DNA of 64,000 bases, from assembly GCA_914767715.1 (NCBI GenBank), contig OU612066.1:23906283-23970282 (forward strand), read 5' to 3'. This document shows, one piece after another, positions 42,301-51,360 of the stretch. The DNA is from Membranipora membranacea. Its lineage: Eukaryota > Bryozoa > Gymnolaemata > Cheilostomatida > Membraniporidae. Position 1 is the stretch's first letter. Each line of letters starts with the position of its first letter. Below the pieces are notes generated by a model that was not told where the DNA came from, searched no databases, and saw only the letters and a program-made list of their open reading frames with translations. Both the position numbers and the translations under genes were made by a program.

Positions 42301-43357
42301 AGCCTCGTTAAATCGGACGCTGACAGAGAACGGATAACTGCAGAGACAAACGGATTTCATATTTGAAACGAGCGAGAGTTGCTTCTGCTTTTGAGGTAAG
42401 TTTGAAGCAAATCTATTTTTTAATCCGAGCGAAAAAAAAGCATGATACCCACCCTTGGTATATTTTTCAATTTTTTAAGTCAGCGTTATTACCCCTCCAG
42501 CTTGTCTCAGGATCTTTATATTCTGCAGTTTGAATAAGGTCAATGGGGGCTCTAACTGGTCAGTGTTTCATATTATTCCGACAGACTTTGTATTTTTTCA
42601 CGCTGCCGTATGACATGTTTTTTCAGTGCAAAAGTCAGCCTCGTTAAATCGGACGCTGACAGAGAACGGATAACTGCAGAGACAAACGGATTTCATATTT
42701 GAAACGAGCGAGAGTTGCTTCTGCTTTTGAGGTAAGTTTGAAGCAAATCTATTTTTTAATCCGAGCGAAAAAAAAGCATGATACCCACCCTTGGTATATT
42801 TTTCAATTTTTTAAGTCAGCGTTATTACCCCTCCAGCTTGTCTCAGGATCTTTATATTCTGCAGTTTGAATAAGGTCAATGGGGGCTCTAACTGGTCAGT
42901 GTTTCATATTATTCCGACAGACTTTGTATTTTTTCACGCTGCCGTATGACATGTTTTTTCAGTGCAAAAGTCAGCCTCGTTAAATCGGACGCTGACAGAG
43001 AACGGATAACTGCAGAGACAAACGGATTTCATATTTGAAACGAGCGAGAGTTGCTTCTGCTTTTGAGGTAAGTTTGAAGCAAATCTATTTTTTAATCCGA
43101 GCGAAAAAAAAGCATGATACCCACCCTTGGTATATTTTTCAATTTTTTAAGTCAGCGTTATTACCCCTCCAGCTTGTCTCAGGATCTTTATATTCTGCAG
43201 TTTGAATAAGGTCAATGGGGGCTCTAACTGGTCAGTGTTCCATATTATTCCGACAGACTTTGTATTTTTTCACGCTGCCGTATGACATGTTTTTTCAGTG
43301 CAAAAGTCAGCCTCGTTAAATCGGACGCTGACAGAGAACGGATAACTGCAGAGACAA

Positions 43358-43437
43358 ACGGATTTCATATTTGAAACGAGCGAGAGTTGCTTCTGCTTTT
43401 GAGGTAAGTTTGAAGCAAATCTATTTTTTAATCCGAG
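43358..43437 (+). repeat. Terminal partial satellite copy
   Basis: This is the last copy, identical to the unit through position 80 (AATCCGAG), after which the sequence diverges to TGAGAACCGG. It retains the candidate exon end and the GTAAGT donor, with intron starting at 43404. The array therefore stops 34 bp into the candidate intron. Confidence 0.9.
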
Positions 43438-44211
43438 TGAGAACCGGTGTTTCCATGTGATATAGCCATAGACAATTAAGGTTATTCATTTTAGTAGTTT
43501 TAGTTGGTTTCATATTTAAAACTGCCTGCTTATAGTCTTTCATATAAACTATCTAACTTACTTCTATTTTACCCTCTGAAATTATTCCACTTCCTCTTCA
43601 GTAAGTTTTGTATCTATTATAGAAAAAGTAATTGGCTTTTATCACAAGAATAGTATACAATTATATTTTTCATTTTATTTTGAGGATGGGTGCAACAAAC
43701 TGACCTGATTATTGGATATCTGTCACAGGACAAATCAATTATGACATCACGTTGCTAAGAGAAAGTGTTTATTTAGTGTTGGAGTTGTCAGTCATTTTCC
43801 TTGAGGGAGAGAACTCTTCAATTTCCCGTATGAGATGATGTATATAACATAGCTCCCTTCTTCATCTAAGAAAGTAGTATTTTTTTCATACGCCTCAATT
43901 CATACATATTATTAGTAGCATTCAAACGCCCCTCCTTTTCCTTACTTCCAGATGGTTAGTGTGTATATGGCGTTTGCGAATTAGTGAAGTACTCGCAATA
44001 TTACAACAAAGTGGCAGATCTTTTCCTTGAGGTGGAGTTCTCGGGCTTTGCTTCATATTATTATTATTATTATCCTTGTATCAGACATTTTCCAATAAGG
44101 CTCAGCGTATAACACCGCATGGTGTCATTTAGCACCGTATTGTGTCGGTTTATTGCAGGCTGTTTTATATAAATATGTTGTGCTAACCTTATTAACTTTA
44201 TACTTTTTCAG

Positions 44212-44280
44212 TTCTTATACCAAAATATACCAACATTGAGAGGAGATCCAGAACGGAAGCTGCTTCAGTACTCATATTAA
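44212..44280 (+). CDS. Possible terminal exon of an unidentified + strand transcript
   Basis: A good acceptor (ATACTTTTTCAG, ending at 44211) is followed by an open stretch that reads FLYQNIPTLRGDPERK and ends at TAA 44278-44280. A canonical AATAAA lies 177 bp downstream. I recognise no family. The only upstream partners visible in the window are the satellite donors, the last at 43404, or a weak possible exon after the acceptor near 43952. It could equally be chance; the support is acceptor plus stop plus poly(A) signal in the right order. Confidence 0.25.
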   Translation, partial: FLYQNIPTLRGDPERKLLQYSY

Positions 44281-44456
44281 ACGTACCAAACATACTCATT
44301 TTAAACAACAACTATCAAAGCATTTCAAATCTTATTAATTTTTATTAGGCTTACTAGTGTCTTTTTTCTTCTTTTTCTCTCCGCTTTTCCTTATTGTTAA
44401 ATTCATTTGTTCTGTCACTGCATGAAAAACATTCCTAAAGATGATTGTAGTTTGTC

Positions 44457-44462
44457 AATAAA
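44457..44462 (+). terminator. Candidate poly(A) signal AATAAA (+ strand)
   Basis: A canonical AATAAA 177 bp after the stop of the candidate terminal exon, followed by a TA-rich stretch. It is consistent with a + strand transcript ending here, but single hexamers are common in AT-rich DNA. Confidence 0.25.
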
Positions 44463-45332
44463 AGTATATATATATATCATATATGAGTAATAATCCTAGG
44501 CACCTTTTCACTCGACCACAAGCCACATTAGATTTCGTGGCCACTAGAAACAGGTGGCCGATCATATTACTAGAACTTGCCACTACGTTATCTGGAATAA
44601 GTTAAACAGCTCATAAAGTTTTTTCCTGAATCGATGTTATGTTGCCAACAATTTGTTTAAAAGTCTGATATTTTGTATAGAATTTGTGTAAACTTTTACC
44701 AGGTGCCCATAACACCATCAGGTGGTAGAAAATGATTTGTGTGCAGTTGTTCATCTGCTAGCTGCCAGGAAGGATATATTCAATCATTCCAGCGTGGTCA
44801 CAATATACACATCTCTGTATCCCTTATAATTATACTAGATTAATTATGTGTGTATGCAATATCATGGGGACAAGTGAACTGACACATACCCATGGCGAAG
44901 TTCATTGCACATAGACATGCCAACCAAGGATAAATTGTTGATTTTCAGTTTGTGTATCTGAATGCCAAATACTGTTGTCTAGTTTCCTTCTGGTGTTGCT
45001 TACAGCGCTGCATTGCTTATGATACTGGAATAACACCTTTAATACCTTTACAAGTTCTCAAACAAAACGAACCATTGATATACAGGTGAGAAGTTGCATA
45101 AATATTCTGCGAAAGTGACAAAATCGGATGTTGATAAGAACTTCACGCTGATATGCAACCATTCCTAACACAGAACTCTTCGCCTCCATCGCTATGTTAC
45201 ATATTAAAAAAATTCATGGCTTAGTGGCAACTGGATAATTAGTGATGAATATTTTTGGATATATGAATACGATTTTTAATTAATGCTATCCTAAACAGAT
45301 TTATTTGATGGGTTGGACTTACATATCTACTT

Positions 45333-45338
45333 TTTATT
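45333..45338 (-). terminator. Candidate ABHD13 poly(A) signal
   Basis: TTTATT on the + strand reads AATAAA on the minus strand. It is the nearest such hexamer I see downstream of the ABHD13 stop, giving a 3' UTR of roughly 400 nt. A second one lies at 45300-45305. Confidence 0.3.
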
Positions 45339-45712
45339 GGGTAATTCTAAAGTTAAAATTTGGAATCTTTCGATACTTAATACAATACAACTTATTATTG
45401 GCTAATTTCTCATATATATGATGAACTGCTAGAACTTAGTGTACAAATCTTCAACACAAATAGTCAATGCGACCCATCGATGTTCAATCCTTGCCATGAT
45501 TTTCAGGTTGAAACATCCAAGATGGGGGGGCTGTAACTTACAGATTGAATTGATTTGACTAACACAAACTCATATTGAGCCAGCTGAAATATGTCCCTCT
45601 AACCTAAAAGCATCATGTGTTCCCTTCTAGTAGTAAATAATAAGTTAATTGTTCGTCTAGGTGATAACATTTTCAACAACAATATAATGATGAGATTTCC
45701 TATTGGCTTTGA

Positions 45713-45826
45713 TCAAATTCGGTGCAGGAAGTTTTGGATGGCAAAGAAATATCCCGGTTCTAGCCAAGTCTCATTATGTGTTCCTTTGGGGAAGCTAGAC
45801 ATTTCTTTCTTTATAGAACCACTGGC
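45713..45826 (-). CDS. ABHD13: ABHD13 coding exon 6: catalytic histidine and stop
   Basis: The acceptor is TAAATTTGCAG|GCC. It encodes 37 residues ending FLHRI and the TGA at 45715-45713. FPKGTHNETW carries the catalytic His319, and GYFFAIQNF matches the family's C-terminal helix. Without this exon the enzyme would lack its histidine. Confidence 0.9.
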   Translation of the reverse strand, partial: ASGSIKKEMSSFPKGTHNETWLEPGYFFAIQNFLHRI

Positions 45827-48800
45827 CTGCAAATTTAAAAAATGACATTACAATGAGAAGATAATAATATAATAGCAAATGATAATCTAGCACAGCTTTA
45901 TTAGAAGTTGTCCCATCTTTGAGAAGGATTTATATCACATCTTGCAGGGCCGTAGTTTTGGAAACATGGTAGGGGAGGCGGAAATCCTTGAGGGAGCGAA
46001 GTAAAGGGCATTGTAGGCTCCTTCTGTGGAGTCAGGGGTTAATCCTCAGCCTCGAAAGCGCTTAATGATATAAATATATCGAAGTCCCAAATGAGCTGAT
46101 TCTGAAATGGAAAATTCAATTATAGCATTTTTATGCCGTTCTATTGAGCAATCTAGGGGAGGCAGAGCATCCTTGCCTCCCCTAGAACTACGGGCCTGCA
46201 TTGTAACTCTGTCACGTCCCTGCTGTAATAATAGGATAGTCTGGGGTAGTTATTCTACTGCAGCTACAAATCAAGGTGGGGTACCGAATTAGATGTTTAT
46301 AGAAGCGAAACTAAACCAAGGAATTTGGGTTGATATCAAATTCTGTCATAATTAGACTGTATACGTCCCTATGTGTTGTGATAGAGCAATGTGAAGATGA
46401 AATTAAGCGTATTCAGCCTACGATTGGCAAAACCCAAATCAAAGTCTACCAGTTAACAAATGTGATGTCCAGTGCACTCCACTTTGTTCAGACCTCTGGA
46501 GACCACAAATTCTGCCCTAATTAAGCAGTATCTGAAGTAAGCTACACTATACAACAGTTCACAGAAGGTACCAATATTTCTTTTATTTACTGAATCAAGA
46601 GTTCTGAAAATATAAAGTCTGAATTAAGAGGAGAGCACTGTGTGTCGAAAGATTGAACTAAACCTTACCTCATGTAGTCGATCCATGTGAGAAGCAGGGA
46701 CTAAGTCATCAGATCTACCCGAGAGAAACAATGTAGGCTGCCGACATGAGGCTATCCTCTCCAGGCTTGGATATTTGTTTTTATAAAACCATTCCGGTAC
46801 TGTCTATAAAAAAGTTGAATAGGTCGGTGAGATATTCACAAATCATGTGTTTTTTTGACAATTTCCTCAGTTGATATCTGCTCAGGACAATATATATTGC
46901 AATTCTATACAGGTTAGCTATAGGTGGAAAGCATGCATGAAAAGGAGTTCTACTTATAGAGGGACCTTGGAGGGAGGTACACGTTCTTCTCCGAAATAGC
47001 AAAGTGAAACAACTAGACCACATGTTCACAGTCCAGTGATCGAACATGCACTTAATCTAATGGTGTTAGTTACATCCCATAAGAATTCAGCTCTGCACCG
47101 ACACCATCGGTAAGGATGGTCAGAAAAAACCACAAGTTATATCACAGTGTGAGTCATATTACACTCAGCAGTCTCGAAAAATAACCGGGTGCTAAACATG
47201 TAACATAAGGTTCACTGTTATAGCCAGGTCGCCATAAGTGGCATTCTATTATGCACCATCGCCCAACAGTGAGCAGTTCTAACAAAGTAAAATCTGAGCA
47301 GGCCAAGTAGTGGTACAGGTGGAACCTTAAACTATGGTGGGATGTGGTCGATGGAGTAATGCTAACTCAAACAGCATACCATAGAGGAGTCAATTTTTTC
47401 GTAGACAAAAATTTTCCAATAGCTAAATTTAAGGCTAGCTAGCTGACATTTAATCACTTTCTTCACATTATTAAGACTCCTATTTTAGCTAGCCAAAGCT
47501 TTAGTGCTAACCAGCATTAAGTCAACCAACGAAACTAGCTAAACCCAGCTCTAGCGAAAATTTACCCAATAACTATATACACCAGGTGTAAGAACTACCA
47601 CTACCTTGATTAGAGAGAAGTTGAGCACCTTCTTAGCGATATCAGGGAGACTGGAGAATGAGTTCTCTATGATTACTGCGTACAAGTCTGAGCATTCAGA
47701 CTGTGAGGCTACCTGTACAGCAACAGCACCACCTAGCGATCGTCCGTACACGACTATCTTCGTCGGGTCAAGGTCCTTACGAGCTCTTATATACCTCACT
47801 GCAGACAGTCCATCGTTATACAATCCTACAATGAGACGACATACAATACATAGCGTAGAGAAGGGATATACACATTCGATGCTTCAATGTATTGAAATCA
47901 AGGTATTCATGTATTTTCTACCATATCTTTATTATTTTTCCTTCGCATTCAACATATCCTATTATACCAGCATAAATACAGTTTTTTTGTTAATTCTTTG
48001 TGAGTGGCTCCTATTTATCCATCCATCAACAGTACATTTGCTGTCAATATTACCTACAGCTACATTCTCAAAAATATACTGACACCCCAAGCTACCTCTC
48101 AGATTCAAGTATATGTGTGAAATAGCTATTGCTTCGCCTTGGAGAATTTGAGCGAACAAGTGAAAGCAGATTAACACAGATGGCATGTGCACAGATTGTT
48201 AAGAAAAGTGAAAGTTAGATCTCAAAAACATAGACTGACCTTGTTCAGAGATATCGCCACCACTACGTCCGTATCCTCGATACTCCATCATGAGGACATT
48301 AACACTGCAGTGATTTACTAGTGTGTAACCATTTTCTACTCTGTAAGATGGCAAAATAATATAAAATCTTTCTAGCCTTGTGAGAGCAATGTGCACTAAG
48401 CAACAGTAAAGATTTTCAGATGCAATCCAAAAGATTGACATTTACAGATACCACCAAGCCCTACATAGCCCATGAATAGTCAGCAGTAATAGATTCTTTT
48501 CCTTATTTCTTATTTACACTTTGACAATGATTTGTTTGTGCATCTGGTCCACTACTAAAAAACATGCACACATGAATTCCCTATCAAAGAAGGGGTACGG
48601 GTCAGATTCGCTTTCTCCCGTCCCTATCGTAGTTTTGAAACCTAATTTTCTTTTAAATAAAGAAAATTAGGTTTCAAAACTACGTTAGCAGAGTCAAATA
48701 TAGTTGAGGAATGTGTAGCTATAATGATTTTCAAAAATACTAAACATTTACTGAGAAAAATCGCTAAATGTAAATCAGTCGTAGGAATACAATAATTTTC

Positions 48801-50312
48801 ATTTCAGTTTATAGTTAAAATTACAGTGTCACATAGGGTCTGAGCCCCCCAGACTTTTGCCCCTCGTCCGACGCCTAACAATTCTTTTTCCCATATTATT
48901 ACCCCCGCACAAGTTGACCACTGTAGATGGACTACCGAGTCTCTATAATTAATGCTGGATCTGAATTTCAGTTCCTATCGTGGACCGATTCATTATCGTC
49001 ATACTGCACAGCAGCTCCTGGTTGTTGTTGGAAGCCATCAGAAAAATGAATTTACAAATTGAAGTTCTTTCAGCTCGCTGACAATTATGAAAATGACACC
49101 AAGATAGCACATCAAAATCATTGGCAGTACAATTTTATGACACAGTTATGCAACGCATGGCTCATTAAAGATTTTGTAGTGAATTGTAAATCAGCTGGTC
49201 ATCAATCATCATGCTGAATGCTACTAAGTACGGCTCAGTGGAATTTCCCACTGGGTAATTACCGTGACGTCATATGTTTTTGGATGTAAATTTGAGCATA
49301 GCATATTGGTAAAAGAAAGTCGCATAACATTTCTTTAGTCCATAATATTACTCACCACACAAGTAAACCCCTGTAGGTGTACTAACAATTCTATATAATG
49401 AATGTTGTACCTGAACTGCATATACATAATCGATTCTATCTATCATGCATGGGTTTGAGTTGCTCCCACTGCATTAATCCTCCGATCAACCAGGAAAATG
49501 GCAAGTGCCTCAAAAAATATTTTCAAGAAGCGGTAAAACATCCAGTGGGTAAACTGCACGTGCAAAGTGCAGATTTTATGTCCTGTTGTAGGGAGAATTG
49601 ATGTAACCATTCATACCTGTATCCTATATTACCAGCGTTGCCATGAAACATGATGATAGTTGGTTTCTCTGAGCATTTTTCGTGTTTGAGAAGATATGCA
49701 TGTAGCAGAATTCCATCATGAGTTGGGATGGTGAGATTCTCATAGTCTATGTTGTACTGGCCTGGACTTGGTGAATATATCCTCGCAGTGGAAGGCTCGC
49801 ATGGATGGTACAACAACCAATCCTGAGCGTTTAATAAGAAGGCTACAAAATAGAAAGCGCCAAATAAAACAAACAAACGGATTACACGGCATTATGTCTG
49901 CTGTGTTTCCAAACAATACAAGCCGTGTGATTTAACATGTACAATTAAAAAGCTGCATAATCTACAAACTACATGGTATCTGATCAGATAATAGAGTTGT
50001 ATGTACATACATAAAATATACTTAGTATTTGTCTCAATCATAACTATTATCATTCAATGATTTTAATAGGACACAATGTCTTCACATACCTCCTAATATT
50101 AGAAGTAAAAGAATGAGAAATATGAGATCGAATATTAGTGAGGATATTCCCAATCCATAGTAAGCGCAGAGTATGAGAAGACTGAAAGGGGGAAGCCCTC
50201 CGATAACCCGGTGTAAGATTGGTGTATTCTCCAGTACTTCTTTACATCGCAGTACCACAGGCGACTTGAGGATACCTTTCAACACTTTTGCCATAGTTCG
50301 TTTTATATACAT
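45713..50312 (-). CDS. ABHD13: ABHD13-like alpha/beta hydrolase (Bem46 family), six coding exons
   Basis: Exons in transcript order are 50312-50090, 49842-49617, 48340-48240, 47825-47605, 46803-46669 and 45826-45713. Every junction is GT..AG and every phase agrees. They give 339 codons, close to vertebrate ABHD13 (about 337). A basic N-terminal segment is followed by a strongly hydrophobic stretch (residues about 39-79), suggesting a membrane-anchored enzyme. The oxyanion-hole HGNAGN motif is at 141-146 and EYRGYGRSGG follows in exon 3. The catalytic triad is complete: Ser213 in GRSLGG, Asp289 in GRSDDLVP and His319 in GTHNETW. The family is a predicted serine hydrolase of poorly known substrate. 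The start is ATG 50312, the first ATG in the in-frame exon after a good acceptor at 50355-50357. That frame stays open for 14 codons upstream, so an upstream coding exon is possible. Identity is firm; exact N terminus is not. Confidence 0.92.
45943..46200. mobile_element. MITE-like foldback element in ABHD13 intron 5
   Basis: The ends are inverted: TGCAGGGCCGTAGTT at the left and, on the opposite strand, TGCAGGCCCGTAGTT at the right (14 of 15 match). Both are followed by TAGGGGAGGC. The interior has no transposase. The right part contains a perfect 12-bp hairpin, 46153-46185 (CTAGGGGAGGCA and its complement). The CAGG(G)..GTAG ends resemble hAT-type termini, but I find no clear 8-bp target-site duplication, so the superfamily is uncertain. 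It lies between ABHD13 exons 5 and 6. Confidence 0.65.
46669..46803 (-). CDS. ABHD13: ABHD13 coding exon 5: catalytic aspartate
   Basis: The acceptor is TTTTTTATAG|ACA and the donor CATGAG|GTAAGG; 45 codons, phase 0 at both ends. It encodes WFYKNKYPSLERI and FLSGRSDDLVPASH, with the catalytic Asp at residue 289. No single long open frame covers it, so it is visible only as a spliced exon. Confidence 0.9.
46804..47604 (-). other. ABHD13 intron 4
   Basis: An 801-bp intron with no recognised gene. It contains TAGCTA-rich sequence (about 47430-47550), part of which matches a segment at 61610 and is listed as a dispersed repeat. Confidence 0.7.
47534..47567. repeat. Dispersed repeat copy A (ACTAGCTAAAC motif)
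   Basis: This segment begins ACTAGCTAAACCCAGCTCTA. It strongly resembles 61610-61643 (ACTAGCTAAACTAAACTCTA), and both end in an ATTTAC-like stretch. Similar TAGCTA-rich text occurs near 50811-50920. Probably fragments of a dispersed noncoding repeat. Confidence 0.5.
47605..47825 (-). CDS. ABHD13: ABHD13 coding exon 4: nucleophile elbow
   Basis: The acceptor is CTCATTGTAG|GA and the donor ATCAAG|GTAGTG. It encodes residues 184-257. The nucleophile elbow YGRSLGGAVAV places the catalytic serine at residue 213, and IIENSFSSLPDIA matches the family's VENTFLSIP segment. Confidence 0.95.
48240..48340 (-). CDS. ABHD13: ABHD13 coding exon 3
   Basis: A 101-nt exon with acceptor CATCTTACAG|A and donor CAAG|GTCAGT. 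It encodes VNVLMMEYRGYGRSGGDISEQ, shortened here to the hallmark EYRGYGRSGG, equivalent to the DYRGYGKSEG segment of the family. Entry phase is 2 and exit phase is 1. Confidence 0.92.
48341..49616 (-). other. ABHD13 intron 2
   Basis: The longest ABHD13 intron, 1,276 bp. It holds the perfect hairpin at 48628-48684 and otherwise nothing I recognise. ORFs across it are short and look random. Confidence 0.7.
48628..48684. repeat. Perfect 26-bp inverted repeat (hairpin)
   Basis: Arms 48628-48653 and 48659-48684 are exact complements, beginning CGTAGTTTTGAAACC, and are separated by a 5-base loop (TAAAT). It lies in ABHD13 intron 2. It could be a foldback or MITE remnant, or a cruciform-prone site. 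Confidence 0.9.
49617..49842 (-). CDS. ABHD13: ABHD13 coding exon 2: oxyanion-hole motif
   Basis: The acceptor is CTATTTTGTAG|CC and the donor TACAG|GTATGA. It encodes residues 75-150, including QDWLLYHP, the beta-strand region THDGILLHAYLL and the FHGNAGNIG motif. These align position for position with vertebrate ABHD13. Confidence 0.92.
50090..50312 (-). CDS. ABHD13: ABHD13 coding exon 1: N-terminal membrane segment
   Basis: Encodes residues 1-74 plus one base (phase 1), ending in a run rich in Leu and Ile that forms the membrane segment. The donor is GGAG|GTATGT. The acceptor side is CTTTTTCCAG ending at 50355, so the exon as a whole probably runs 50354-50090 and begins with 5' UTR or upstream coding sequence. 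Confidence 0.82.
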
Positions 50313-50329
50313 AGCCAACAAGTGGGCAT
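50303..50329 (-). promoter_or_regulatory. Overlapping upstream ORF at the ABHD13 start
   Basis: An 8-codon ORF (ATG 50329, TAA ending 50303) begins 17 nt upstream of the chosen ABHD13 ATG at 50312 in a different frame and runs past it. If the transcript has this 5' end, the uORF would be expected to reduce initiation at the main ATG. If an upstream coding exon is used instead, it is irrelevant. Confidence 0.35.
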
Positions 50330-50444
50330 AGTGTAATGTGTTCTCACTTTGATACTGGAAAAAGATCAGAGCACATGTTACTGGTTTTTAATGATCAGTA
50401 TTATTTTGAGGCCAAATTATATCGTCTAAGTCTCTATGAGGCTA

Positions 50445-50589
50445 GATCATGTGGCCTTAAACTACTGCTGCCACTCAAATGTGTGCTCATTGAATTCTGT
50501 ATAGCTCCAAGATAACTAATTGAGACTTCAATCTCAATAAGCACACATTTGGCGGTGTGGTAGCAGTGGTTTAAGAGCACTATGATCAT
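50445..50589. repeat. 145-bp imperfect foldback (MITE or long hairpin precursor)
   Basis: The arms start and end with GATCAT. They pair along about 45 positions: CTTAAACTACTGCTGCC against CTTAAACCACTGCTACC, then a shared AAATGTGTGCT and CATTGA/TATTGA. A loop of roughly 30-40 nt joins them. Mismatches and one bulge are spread through the stem. It has no coding content. It could be a small nonautonomous element or a long microRNA-like hairpin. Confidence 0.7.
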
Positions 50590-50678
50590 AAAACATATGG
50601 TGAGCATAAAAATCGTGCCAGGCAAGGTTTGACAAAGAATATGCATCATTCCACCGTATTTCCAATTCAGTAACTAGT

Positions 50679-50705
50679 CAGCGGTTGGTATACAGCCAAC
50701 CGCTG
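50679..50705. repeat. 10-bp perfect hairpin
   Basis: CAGCGGTTGG (50679-50688) and CCAACCGCTG (50696-50705) flank a 7-base loop. A short GC-rich palindrome in otherwise AT-rich spacer, of unknown meaning. Confidence 0.7.
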
Positions 50706-51354
50706 AAAAGAATCGAGTATTAGGTGACAAAAACTGGGCCATGTCCAGCAAGCAATGAATAATAATTTAATAGATGGATAAACCAATAAAACATAAAGGA
50801 TCGGTATAGTATAGCTATTTAACACTCTAAACCCTAGTTATAAAGTTAGTTCTATATTATTAAACTAGTTTATCATGATTATCATGTCTAGCTAGTAGCT
50901 TAGCTTGTAATGCAAGTAAGATAGATAATGATAGTTATGTTAGTATCAGCATGGAGTTAACTCTTTTACTCCTTACACTGGAAGCAGCAGCAGAGAGAGA
51001 GAGAGTCACAGCAAGGGCATAGTTTAGGGGAGGGCAATGATGCTGATAGATAGTAAAGTATTGGTCACAGTGTGACAGTGAGTGAAATTGGTCCTGGACC
51101 ACCAACCAAAATTTATCAACACATATTCTATATGCTTTGTTTAATGCAAAGAAGAAAGTTGGCCCTCTGGGCTTTGTACACTGTCTGTCTCCTTTCCTAT
51201 AGAAGATGAGAGTCAGTGCCTGGAGGCAGCCAGTGAGTGAGTGTTTGTGTTGGCATATAGTATTATTGTTACTATCTGTTGAATTCTTTTGAAAACAACT
51301 CCACATAGTATTAAGAACAGGATTGGAATTGCCAAAATTTGAACAAGATGTTAC

Positions 51355-51360
51355 CTGCAT
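51355..51360 (-). CDS. ABHD13: Possible ABHD13 upstream mini coding exon end (ATG CAG|GT)
   Basis: On the minus strand ATG CAG is followed by GTAACA, a plausible donor. Joined in phase 0 to the acceptor at 50355 it stays open through 14 more codons into the ABHD13 frame, adding 16 residues for a total of 355. This is an alternative to the ATG at 50312. The donor is only moderate and the arrangement may be chance. Confidence 0.2.

Larger units (their letters stand above)
1..43437 (+). repeat. 336-bp tandem satellite array, about 129.2 copies
   Basis: The same unit recurs every 336 bp from the left edge (copy starts at 1, 337, 673 and so on) to 43437. There are 129 full copies and an 80-bp partial copy. 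The net length excess of 13 bp is accounted for by nine small indels near 17891 (+2), 21038 (+8), 24608 (-1), 26005 (+1), 26977 (-1), 33752 (+3), 34317 (+1), 34383 (-1) and 34673 (+1). Otherwise copies differ by isolated substitutions, mainly an A/C variant at unit position 150 (CTCAAGCTT versus CTCCAGCTT). No unit has a long open frame on either strand. The array probably continues to the left. Such homogeneity implies recent amplification or strong conversion. It could be a centromeric or heterochromatic satellite, or a tandem small-RNA gene array. Confidence 0.98.
43438..45712. other. Spacer between satellite and ABHD13
   Basis: This is AT-rich sequence without a recognisable long gene. 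It holds an ATT microsatellite (about 44056-44073), a TA-rich run (about 44465-44477), the candidate + strand terminal exon and poly(A) signal listed separately, and the ABHD13 3' UTR at its right end. I see no satellite-derived sequence beyond 43440. Confidence 0.6.

Noticed and set aside
1-43437. CRISPR-like or direct-repeat array
   Set aside because: There are no unique spacers. The whole 336-bp unit repeats, and the genes are eukaryotic.
45615-45845. 76-codon + strand ORF as a gene
   Set aside because: It is antisense to ABHD13 exon 6, which has clear homology and splice sites.
46330-46524. 64-codon + strand ORF
   Set aside because: It lies inside ABHD13 intron 5 with no recognisable similarity or splice support.
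46525-46668. An early ABHD13 terminal exon ending two codons after exon 5
   Set aside because: An acceptor here would truncate the protein before the catalytic histidine. A far better exon with GTHNETW and a family-like C terminus exists at 45826-45713.
47606-48082. 158-codon + strand ORF as a gene
   Set aside because: It is antisense to ABHD13 exon 4 and intron 3, so it is a shadow of that exon.
50935-51360. 141-codon minus-strand ORF as a gene
   Set aside because: Composition looks random and no domain is visible. Only its first two codons are used, in the alternative ABHD13 start model.
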